Origin: an uncultured Prevotella sp. | GTDB lineage: Bacteria > Bacteroidota > Bacteroidia > Bacteroidales > Bacteroidaceae | DNA: 14,866 nucleotides | Assembly: GCA_900318855.1 (NCBI GenBank) | Contig: ONMG01000282.1 | Location: 1-14,866, forward strand | Direction: 5' to 3' | Shown here: positions 8,768-14,866 of the stretch, in pieces | How positions within the stretch are numbered: the stretch's first letter is position 1 | How the letters are laid out: every line of letters begins with the position of its first letter | Notes under the pieces: generated by a model | Told to the model about the DNA's origin: nothing | Database searches by the model: none | What the model saw: the letters and a program-made list of their open reading frames with translations, nothing else | Made by a program: the position numbers and the translations under genes

Positions 8768-9793
8768 CTATCGGGTAGTGCCGCGTATGACCAGCCGGGT
8801 GCGCACCACACGCTTCTCCACCTTATCCTTAGGCAGCGAGCCTTCCACCTGTCCGATTAGGATGTTGGCAGCCTCCTCGCCCACGAGCATGCCGCGCTGC
8901 TCCACCGTGGTGAGCATGGGGTCGCAGGCCGTGGCCCTCACGCCATTGGTGAAACCGCAGATACTCAGGTCCTCCGGTATGCGGTAGCCCATATGCTTGG
9001 CCGTATAGAGAATGCCGATGGCCGTATCGTCGTTGACGGCAAAGAAAGCATCGGGCACCTCTTCCTGCGAAAGCAGATCGGGGGTTATGGCCTCGGCATC
9101 GGCTCTGTTGTCACATATCTTGACGAAGCGCTCGTCGGGTTCTAAGCCGCGCCTGAGCAGGGCATCACGATAGCCGTTGTAGCGGTTCTTCGATATCTCG
9201 AGGTTCATGGGCGAACTGTAATAGGCTATGCGTCTGCAGCCGGTGTTGACGAGATGGGTGACGGCAGTGAAGGCGCCCATATAGTCATCGACCACCACTC
9301 GGCTACAGTAGACGCCGGTACAGATGCGGTCGTAGAACACCAGGGGCACCCCACTGTCGATGAGCTTCTTGAAGTGGTCGTATTTCTGAGTATCCTTGGC
9401 CTGAGAGACAATGATGCCGCATACCTTATTCTCATAGAAACGCTGACAAATCTGTTCCTCGCGGTCGTAGCGCTCGTTGCTCTGGGCCACCATGATGGAA
9501 TAGCCCCTGACGTAGGCCTCCTCCTCGATACCGCTGAGGATAGTGGAGAAATAATAGTGCGGAATCTGGGGCACGATGACCCCGATGATTTTCGAGGGCC
9601 TTACGCGCGAGGCTCGCAACGTCTCGGCAATGACATTAGGCACAAAGTTGTGCTCGCGGGCGAAAGCTTGGATGGCAAGCCTCCGCTGTTTACTGATTTT
9701 AGGACTGTCGCTGAGGGCGCGCGACACTGTGGCAACGGAGACACCGAGCTCCCTTGCGATATCCTTCATTGTGATTGGTTCAGGTTCTTTCAC
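8768..9793 (-). CDS. LacI-family transcriptional regulator of the locus
   Basis: The 341-residue protein has an N-terminal helix-turn-helix (TMKDIARELGVSVATVSRAL, 8-27), a hinge helix NVIAETLRASR at 53-63 with Leu59 in the place of the leucine that opens the central CG step of LacI operators, and a periplasmic-binding-protein-like sugar domain from about 68 (IIGVIVPQIPHYYF) to the end, with FFAVNDDTAIG at 250-260 and SICGFTNG at 277-284. It would dimerise and change DNA binding on sensing a sugar. The frame opens with GTG at 9793; an ATG at 9769 would give 333 residues starting MKDIA. The longer form is preferred because related Bacteroidota proteins often carry a short PITMKDIA lead-in, but this is undecided. 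Likely targets are the two TGCAAACGTTTT sites in the adjoining divergent promoter region, including its own promoter. The ligand is unknown; a maltodextrin-derived sugar is a guess from context. Confidence 0.93.
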   Translation of the reverse strand: MKEPEPITMKDIARELGVSVATVSRALSDSPKISKQRRLAIQAFAREHNFVPNVIAETLRASRVRPSKIIGVIVPQIPHYYFSTILSGIEEEAYVRGYSIMVAQSNERYDREEQICQRFYENKVCGIIVSQAKDTQKYDHFKKLIDSGVPLVFYDRICTGVYCSRVVVDDYMGAFTAVTHLVNTGCRRIAYYSSPMNLEISKNRYNGYRDALLRRGLEPDERFVKICDNRADAEAITPDLLSQEEVPDAFFAVNDDTAIGILYTAKHMGYRIPEDLSICGFTNGVRATACDPMLTTVEQRGMLVGEEAANILIGQVEGSLPKDKVEKRVVRTRLVIRGTTR

Positions 9794-9815
9794 TTGATCT
9801 GGTCTTTAATGTGTG

Positions 9816-9846
9816 CAAAGTTATGCAAACGTTTTGGGGACACGAA
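9816..9846 (-). promoter_or_regulatory. lacI promoter (Bacteroidota -33/-7 type)
   Basis: On the minus strand the -7 box TAACTTTG (plus-strand 9816-9823) fits TAnnTTTG exactly. TTCG, three of four matches to the -33 TTTG element, lies 19 nt upstream at 9843-9846. Transcription would start near 9810, leaving about 17 nt to the GTG or about 41 nt to the ATG start of lacI. A TGCAAACGTTTT operator copy fills much of the spacer. This may be the main promoter for the whole leftward gene series, since I see no clear second one. Confidence 0.65.
9824..9835. promoter_or_regulatory. LacI-type operator, copy A
   Basis: TGCAAACGTTTT contains the perfect 8-bp palindrome AAACGTTT at 9827-9834 with a central CG, the form bound by LacI-family dimers. 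It abuts the lacI -7 box and lies between it and the -33 element, so binding should block lacI transcription (autoregulation). An identical 12-mer lies 54 bp to the right. The palindrome breaks down beyond the 8-bp core. Confidence 0.65.
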
Positions 9847-9850
9847 GCGG

Positions 9851-9869
9851 GTGCAAGAGATTTTTGCAC
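9851..9869. repeat. Inverted repeat between the two operators
   Basis: GTGCAA at 9851-9856 and TTGCAC at 9864-9869 are perfect complements separated by 7 nt (19 bp in total). The arms share GTGCAA with the left flank of operator copy B. It may be a further, divergent binding site for the same regulator or for another dimeric protein; the sequence alone does not decide. Confidence 0.5.
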
Positions 9870-9877
9870 AAGCCGCG

Positions 9878-9889
9878 TGCAAACGTTTT
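9878..9889. promoter_or_regulatory. LacI-type operator, copy B
   Basis: TGCAAACGTTTT is repeated exactly, in the same orientation as copy A, again with the AAACGTTT core (9881-9888). It ends 34 bp before the putative susC -33 element, so its centre lies about 76 bp upstream of the expected susC start site. That suits an activating position or looping with copy A better than simple promoter occlusion. Confidence 0.65.
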
Positions 9890-9923
9890 CCCACTGAGTA
9901 TAACGATTTTAACCCATAATTTA

Positions 9924-9954
9924 TTTCATTAAGCAGGGAGTAAATGTAACTTTG
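9924..9954 (+). promoter_or_regulatory. susC promoter (Bacteroidota -33/-7 type)
   Basis: The -7 box TAACTTTG at 9947-9954 matches TAnnTTTG exactly and is identical to the lacI box on the other strand. TTTC at 9924-9927, three of four matches to TTTG, lies 19 nt upstream. Transcription should start close to 9961, giving a leader of about 145 nt before the susC ATG. Confidence 0.65.
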
Positions 9955-9960
9955 CAGCGC

Positions 9961-10105
9961 TTGAATCAATGAAGACGGCCTAAGAGCACTGTTCACAGCA
10001 CCTAAAGAACGAAACATGCTTGTAATCAGATACTCCCGCGAGGAGTCACCTTCACCGATAAAGGCAGAAAAGAGAATTCATTTTATAAATAACTAAAAAA
10101 CTAAG
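9961..10105 (+). other. susC mRNA leader with small hairpin and short ORFs
   Basis: The predicted leader is long for a gene without a Shine-Dalgarno sequence. It contains a 5-bp stem with a 5-nt loop, ACTCC at 10032-10036 pairing with GGAGT at 10042-10046. There are two short ORFs: a 4-codon one at 9969-9983 (MKTA) and a 26-codon one at 10016-10096 that ends 9 nt before the susC start. The last 25 nt are very A-rich, which suits ribosome entry in this phylum. No known riboswitch class was recognised. The features are visible; leader-based control is speculation. Confidence 0.4.
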
Positions 10106-13100
10106 ATGATGAAGCAGGTAAAAGTTAAATTGCCTCGGAGGATGTTCGCACTGCTGTGTGGATTCATTCTCTCTGCAAGTGCCTTTGCACAGCAAATCAC
10201 TGTCAACGGCCACGTAAAGGACGCTACCGGCGAACCCGTCATTGGTGCTACCGTCAATGTAGGCGGCAAGAACGCTGCCGTGACCGACGTCGACGGCAAC
10301 TTCACCTTGACGACGGCTGCTGGCACGCCCATCACAGTGTCTTACATCGGCTATGCCAATGCAACGGCCAACGCCAGTGCAAACATGACCATCACCATGC
10401 AGGACGACACCAAGACGATCGAACAGGTGGTGGTTATCGGCTACGGCCACGCCAAGAAGAACGACCTCACGGGGTCGGTGACAGCCATGAGACCCGATGA
10501 CCTCTCGAAGGGTATCACCAACAACGCCTCCGACATGCTCGTCGGAAAAATCGCTGGTGTCGACGTTCAGACAGCCGGCGGTACTCCTGGTGCCGGCGCT
10601 CAGATTCGCATCCGCGGCGGTGCCTCTCTCACGGCCAGCAACGACCCTCTCTACGTCATCGACGGTCTGCCCATCGACAACAACACGGCCACGGGTATGA
10701 GTAACATCCTGGCTATGATCAACCCGAACGACATCGAGAGCTTCACGGTGCTGAAGGATGCCTCGGCCACGGCCATCTACGGTTCGCGTGCCTCCAACGG
10801 CGTCATCATCATCACCACGAAGAAGGGACGCGCCGGCCAGAAGCCTGCCTTCTCCTATAATACCGATGTGACGGTGTCGACGATTCAGAAGAAATACGAC
10901 GTGCTCAACGCTGCCGACTACAGGGCTCTGGTGAGCTCCATCAACGGTCTCGACGCCTCACTCCTGGGCAATGCCGACACCGACTGGCAGGATCAGATCT
11001 TCCGCACCTCGGTGTCCAACCACCAGAGCATCAGCATGTCGGGCGGCTTGAAGAATATGCCCTATCGCGCCAGTTTGGGCTACGACATCGACAACGGTAT
11101 CGTGAAGACCAGCTGGATGCGCCGTACCAATGCATCGGTGAACCTTGCCCCCACCTTCCTGGACAACCATCTGAACTTCAACATCACGGCCAAGTATATG
11201 TACGAGAAGGACCGCTACGCTGACGCCGGCGGTGCCATCGGCGGCGCTCTGGCCATGGATCCTACGCAACCCGTGCGCATCGACGGTGCTGATGCCCGCT
11301 ACACCGGCGGATACTATCAGACACTTTCGGCTCGGCCTGCCGACTCAACTATCGGAGACCCCACATGGCTCAAAGTGACCAACTCCAATGCTCCTCAGAA
11401 CCCTGTGGCTCTGCTCAGCTATAAGTACACGCTGGCACAGACCAACGACTATTCTGGAAATATTGAGGGCGACTACAAGGTGCATGGCTTTGAGGACCTG
11501 CGCCTGCATGGAAGTTTCGGAGCACAATACACATCTGCCAATCAGACAGAAGACATCAGTCCCTACTCCTTCTCAAACAACTACTATGGCTATAAAGGCG
11601 TGACCAATTACTGGAAGTACAACTGGGTGGCCAACGCCTACGCTCAGTACGCACATACTTTCGGTGTTCAGAATTTCGACATTATGGGTGGAGCCGAGGA
11701 AAGCCACTATCATCGTTCAGGTTACTCCGAGGGCAACGGCTGGGATTCTTATACCAACACCGCCTACAAACCTTCATTGCGTACAGACAACGAGTGGGCC
11801 ACTCACTACACACTGGTCTCTTACTTCGGCCGTCTGAACTACTCACTCATGGACCGCTATCTGCTCACAGCCACCTTCCGCGCCGATGGTTCTTCGAAGT
11901 TCGCCAAAGGCAACAAGTGGGGTTACTTCCCAGCAGTGGCTCTTGCTTGGAAAATCAATCAGGAAGGCTTCCTGAAGAATGTCAGCTGGCTCGATGAACT
12001 CAAGCTCCGTATGGGTTGGGGTAAGACCGGCCAGCAGAACGGTATCGAAGATTTCTACTACCTGCCGCTCTATGTGAGGGGCAACCAGTATGCACAGTAT
12101 CCTTTTGGAAATACTTACTACTACACTTCTCGTCCAAGCAATTATAACGAGGACCTGACGTGGGAGAAGACTACCACCTGGAATGCAGGACTCGACTTCA
12201 GCGCTTTCAATGGCCGCTTCACCTGGAATCTTGACGGTTACTACCGCAAGACCAAGGACCTGCTCGCCACCATCCCCGTTCCGGCCATGACCGGCTTCGG
12301 CGACACGCAGATGCGCAACATCGGCTCTCTGAAGAACTACGGCCTTGAGTTTGCCTTCGACGTCAAGCCCATCGTCACCAACGACTTCACCTGGGACATC
12401 ACCTACAACGTGGGCTGGAACCACAACGAAATCACCGAGCTCACCGCTGGCTATGCCGACTATGTCGACGCTGGCGACAAAATCTCGCGCGGCAACAACA
12501 CGCTGATTCAGCGCAACAAGGTGGGCGAGCCCGTCAACTCCTTCTTCGTCTACCAGCAGGTGTACGACGAGAACGGCAAGCCCATCGAGGGACAGTATGT
12601 CGACCGCAACGCCGACGGCAAGATCGACCTCAGCGACGGCTACTACTACAAGAGCCCCGCTCCCGACGTCATCATGGGTCTCACCATGAAGTTCCTCTAC
12701 AAGAACTGGGACCTCAGCGCAGCCTTCCGCGCTTCTATTGGCAACTATGTCTACTACGACTTCCTGAGCCGCAACGCCATCGTCAGCGCCAGCGGTCTCT
12801 ACTCCAACTCAGCCTGGCACAACTCCACTCCCGAGGCCGTGGCACTGGGCTGGACCGGCAGCCGCAACACCTACGCCAGCGAGAACTATCGCAGCGACTA
12901 CTTCGTGCCGAACGGCTCGTTCCTGAAGTGCACCAACATCACTTTGGGCTACACCTTCCCCGCGCTCCTCACCTACGCCGGTCAGAAGTACTTCAACGGA
13001 CGTGTCTACTTCACGGCTCAGAATCCTTTCATCATCACCAAGTACAAGGGACTCGACCCCGAGGTGGCTTCAGGTATAGACACGAATCCTTACCCGCGCC

Positions 13101-13138
13101 CAATGAGTTTCCAACTTGGACTCAATCTTAACTTCTAA
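10106..13138 (+). CDS. susC: SusC-like TonB-dependent outer-membrane maltooligosaccharide transporter
   Basis: This 1010-residue protein forms the outer-membrane channel that imports glycans bound by SusD, powered by TonB. Residues 1-29 are a signal peptide ending in ASAFAQ. A carboxypeptidase-D-like beta domain covers about 31-100 (VNGHVKDATGEPVIGATV at 33-50). The TonB-box region VVVIGYG is at 108-114. The plug covers about 118-240, with the SusC-family blocks IRIRGGAS at 167-174, PLYVIDGLPI at 181-190 and VLKDASATAIYGSRASNGV at 215-233. A 22-strand barrel should follow, ending in LGLNLNF with the usual terminal aromatic. There is no STN signalling domain, so anti-sigma-factor control is not expected, matching a LacI regulator. 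An alternative ATG at 10109 would remove one residue. susD follows after 13 bp. Codon use in the middle of the gene differs from the two ends. The starch-type substrate is inferred from the neighbours. Confidence 0.96.
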   Translation: MMKQVKVKLPRRMFALLCGFILSASAFAQQITVNGHVKDATGEPVIGATVNVGGKNAAVTDVDGNFTLTTAAGTPITVSYIGYANATANASANMTITMQDDTKTIEQVVVIGYGHAKKNDLTGSVTAMRPDDLSKGITNNASDMLVGKIAGVDVQTAGGTPGAGAQIRIRGGASLTASNDPLYVIDGLPIDNNTATGMSNILAMINPNDIESFTVLKDASATAIYGSRASNGVIIITTKKGRAGQKPAFSYNTDVTVSTIQKKYDVLNAADYRALVSSINGLDASLLGNADTDWQDQIFRTSVSNHQSISMSGGLKNMPYRASLGYDIDNGIVKTSWMRRTNASVNLAPTFLDNHLNFNITAKYMYEKDRYADAGGAIGGALAMDPTQPVRIDGADARYTGGYYQTLSARPADSTIGDPTWLKVTNSNAPQNPVALLSYKYTLAQTNDYSGNIEGDYKVHGFEDLRLHGSFGAQYTSANQTEDISPYSFSNNYYGYKGVTNYWKYNWVANAYAQYAHTFGVQNFDIMGGAEESHYHRSGYSEGNGWDSYTNTAYKPSLRTDNEWATHYTLVSYFGRLNYSLMDRYLLTATFRADGSSKFAKGNKWGYFPAVALAWKINQEGFLKNVSWLDELKLRMGWGKTGQQNGIEDFYYLPLYVRGNQYAQYPFGNTYYYTSRPSNYNEDLTWEKTTTWNAGLDFSAFNGRFTWNLDGYYRKTKDLLATIPVPAMTGFGDTQMRNIGSLKNYGLEFAFDVKPIVTNDFTWDITYNVGWNHNEITELTAGYADYVDAGDKISRGNNTLIQRNKVGEPVNSFFVYQQVYDENGKPIEGQYVDRNADGKIDLSDGYYYKSPAPDVIMGLTMKFLYKNWDLSAAFRASIGNYVYYDFLSRNAIVSASGLYSNSAWHNSTPEAVALGWTGSRNTYASENYRSDYFVPNGSFLKCTNITLGYTFPALLTYAGQKYFNGRVYFTAQNPFIITKYKGLDPEVASGIDTNPYPRPMSFQLGLNLNF

Positions 13139-13151
13139 TTAAGCAGCAATT

Positions 13152-14866
13152 ATGAAAAAGAAGATATTCGTCAAGTCAGCTTTCGTAGGAATACTGGCAC
13201 TCGGAATGGTTTCCTGCGCCGACGACCTCAATCAGAACCCCATCGATCCGAAATCGTCGAAGACTTACAATGCAACAGAACTGCTGGCCAAGCAATATGC
13301 CACCCTCGGCCTCACCGGACAGACCGGGCCTGCAGGCAAAGGCGACATCAGCAACGATGAGGGCGAAAGCGGATTCTACCGCACCACCTTCAACCTCGAG
13401 GAGCTCTGCTCCGACGAAACTATCTGGGCCTGGCAGAACGATAATGACATCCCCGCCATTACCAATACAGCATGGACAAGTGCCAGCGACCGTGTGAACT
13501 GGGCCTACCAGCGTCTGGCATACGACATTCAGCTCTACAATTTCTATCTCTCCGAGACCGAGGGACAGAAGGACGACGCCAACGTGAAGTCCTACCGCGC
13601 TGAAGTGCGCTTCCTGCGCGCGCTCCATTACTGGTACTACCTCGATCTCTTCCGCAAGGCTCCCTTCAAGACAGAGTACAATCCTGCCACACTGCCCGTG
13701 GAAAAGGCCGGCAAGGACCTCTACGACTGGATTGACCAGGAGCTCACAGAGATTGAGCCTGAGCTTGCCTCTATCGGCTCGTTCAACAACGCCGAGAACT
13801 TCGGACGCGCCGACCAGGGTGCTGCCTACATGCTGCACGCCCGTCTGGCTCTCAACTCTGCGGTCTACACCAACGGACAGGTGAAGGACTATCAGAAGGC
13901 CATTGACTACTGCGACAAAGTCATCGGTAGCGGCAAGTATGCACTCTCTACGGAGACAAAGAACGGATGGTCGGGTTACAAGCAGCTCTTCATGGGCGAC
14001 AACGACAAGAATGAGCAGGCTATGAAGGAAATTATCTTCCCCATCCGACAGGACGGTTTGAAGGCCGAGGCCTACGCTACCAGCACCTACCTCGTGAGCA
14101 GCACCGCCACTAGCGGAATGCCCTACTTAGGCACATCCAACCAGTGGTCCTGCAACTTCGCACGCTACTCATGCCTGCAGTTCTTCTTCAACGAGCCTGA
14201 GAAAATCAAGCTGGCCACAGCCGATCTTCACGACAAATACGTCAAGGACTACACCGCTGCCAACGGCAAGGCTCCGGGCAGCAGCGAGGCCGACATCATC
14301 GCCGAGGACAAGGCTCTGGGCACTTCGACAGCCGACGTAGTAAAGCTGGCTGGCGACGACCGCGCCCTCTTCTACCCCGGTGTGGGCGGAGGCTACCGCA
14401 AGCTCACTGCCAACCAGATTACAGGCTTCCTCAGCGGACTCTCGTTCGCCAAGTGGACCAACGTCTACAGTAATGGCGGCACACCGAGCGACGCCACCTT
14501 CTCCGACACCGACGTTCCCCTCTTCCGTCTAGCTGAAGCCTTCCTCACCAGAGCCGAGGCTGAATGGCGCCTCAACGGCAGTGATGCCAAGGCTGTGGCC
14601 GACATCAATGCGCTTAGGACGCGTGCTCACGCTCCCCAGGTAACGAGTGTGGATGCCGACCTGCTCATCAAAGAGTGGGGCAAGGAGTTCTTCATGGAAG
14701 GACGCCGCCGCTCCGATCTTGTGCGCTTCGGCCTCTTTACCGGCAACAAGTACATCTGGTCGTTCAAGGGCGGTGTGGCCAAGGGCGCATCGGTCGACAA
14801 GCACTACAACGTCTACCCCATCCCCGCCAAGGACATCAGCAACAACCCCGGCTTGACTCAGAACGC
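13152..14866 (+). CDS. susD: SusD-like surface glycan-binding lipoprotein (C-terminal end cut by window edge)
   Basis: ATG at 13152 opens 571 codons that run to the right edge without a stop. SusD proteins usually end just after a QNPGY-like sequence; this one stops at LTQN, so only a few residues are probably missing. Residues 1-21 are a lipoprotein signal with lipobox MVSC (Cys22), followed by Ala-Asp-Asp, acidic residues of the kind that send Bacteroidota lipoproteins to the cell surface. TPR-like helices include SYRAEVRFLRALHYWYYLDL (147-166) and GRADQGAAYMLHARLAL (218-234). Conserved C-terminal blocks are LFRLAEAFLTRAEAEWRL (457-474) and EFFMEGRRRSDLVRFG (512-527). Aromatic residues Trp92 and Trp94 with Asn96 lie where SusD places its starch-contacting Trp98/Asn101, though the spacing differs by eye. 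It caps the SusC channel and should bind maltooligosaccharides or starch. It is coexpressed with susC, 13 bp upstream. Confidence 0.95.
   Translation, partial: MKKKIFVKSAFVGILALGMVSCADDLNQNPIDPKSSKTYNATELLAKQYATLGLTGQTGPAGKGDISNDEGESGFYRTTFNLEELCSDETIWAWQNDNDIPAITNTAWTSASDRVNWAYQRLAYDIQLYNFYLSETEGQKDDANVKSYRAEVRFLRALHYWYYLDLFRKAPFKTEYNPATLPVEKAGKDLYDWIDQELTEIEPELASIGSFNNAENFGRADQGAAYMLHARLALNSAVYTNGQVKDYQKAIDYCDKVIGSGKYALSTETKNGWSGYKQLFMGDNDKNEQAMKEIIFPIRQDGLKAEAYATSTYLVSSTATSGMPYLGTSNQWSCNFARYSCLQFFFNEPEKIKLATADLHDKYVKDYTAANGKAPGSSEADIIAEDKALGTSTADVVKLAGDDRALFYPGVGGGYRKLTANQITGFLSGLSFAKWTNVYSNGGTPSDATFSDTDVPLFRLAEAFLTRAEAEWRLNGSDAKAVADINALRTRAHAPQVTSVDADLLIKEWGKEFFMEGRRRSDLVRFGLFTGNKYIWSFKGGVAKGASVDKHYNVYPIPAKDISNNPGLTQN

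Larger units (their letters stand above)
9794..10105. promoter_or_regulatory. Divergent lacI / susC control region (312 bp)
   Basis: No protein gene is supported here. From left to right it holds the lacI promoter with an embedded operator copy, an inverted repeat, a second operator copy, the susC promoter and the susC leader; each is listed separately. The hexamer GTGCAA recurs at 9813-9818, 9851-9856 and 9877-9882, with its complement TTGCAC at 9864-9869, making the first 100 bp unusually repetitive. The region probably coordinates both transcription arms of the locus. Confidence 0.85.

Noticed and set aside
9254..9919. 221-codon plus-strand frame opposite lacI and running into the control region
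   Set aside because: Antisense to the regulator gene, with no domain or start signal of its own.
9790..10017. 75-codon minus-strand frame within the lacI-susC control region
   Set aside because: It overlaps both operators and both promoters and resembles no protein I know; best explained as a chance frame.
1..14866. Search for CRISPR arrays, tRNA or rRNA genes, insertion sequences or phage genes
   Set aside because: No spaced repeat arrays, cloverleaf-like segments, transposase motifs or terminal inverted repeats were noticed; nearly all the sequence is accounted for by the starch locus genes.

Overview
The window is a starch / maltodextrin (sus-like) polysaccharide utilisation locus from a member of the Bacteroidota, most likely Prevotellaceae. 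Supporting signs: an adjacent SusC/SusD outer-membrane pair, a GH97 enzyme of the SusB type, signal peptides ending in Ala-Gln, a lipoprotein with acidic residues just after its Cys, A-rich leaders without Shine-Dalgarno sequences, and two TAnnTTTG promoter boxes typical of the Bacteroidota housekeeping sigma factor. Genus-level placement is inference. The base composition looks GC-rich for this group (an impression, not computed).

Layout. Six genes run leftward (minus strand) in one tight series: a LacI-family regulator (8768-9793), then after 116 bp an inner-membrane sugar transporter (7329-8651), a DPE2-type 4-alpha-glucanotransferase MalQ with N-terminal starch-binding modules (4608-7304), a GH97 alpha-glucosidase like SusB (2455-4584), a type I pullulanase (513-2420) and the N-terminal part of a SusA-like neopullulanase/cyclomaltodextrinase cut by the left edge (1-500). 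Gaps between the five enzyme/transporter genes are only 12 to 34 bp. Divergently, on the plus strand, lie susC (10106-13138) and susD (13152 to the right edge; only the last few residues are missing).

Control region. The 312 bp between lacI and susC hold two identical TAACTTTG -7 boxes facing outward, two copies of TGCAAACGTTTT (a LacI-type operator with a central CG), a GTGCAA/TTGCAC inverted repeat between them, and a roughly 145 nt susC leader with a small hairpin and a 26-codon ORF. One operator lies inside the lacI promoter; the other lies upstream of the susC core promoter instead of on it.

How it fits together (inference from known sus biology): SusC/SusD bind and import maltooligosaccharides across the outer membrane. 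The periplasmic SusA-like enzyme, pullulanase and GH97 enzyme cleave alpha-1,4 and alpha-1,6 links. The MFS/GPH-type carrier moves maltose or glucose across the inner membrane. Cytoplasmic MalQ then disproportionates maltose, and the LacI-type protein senses a sugar and controls both arms. No secreted SusG-type amylase or SusE/F protein is in the window; they may follow susD. The individual components are familiar. The less ordinary points are LacI control instead of SusR, the operator geometry, a 13-bp direct repeat ahead of the transporter gene, the susC leader, and a codon-use shift inside susC. I found no evidence of an entirely new system.
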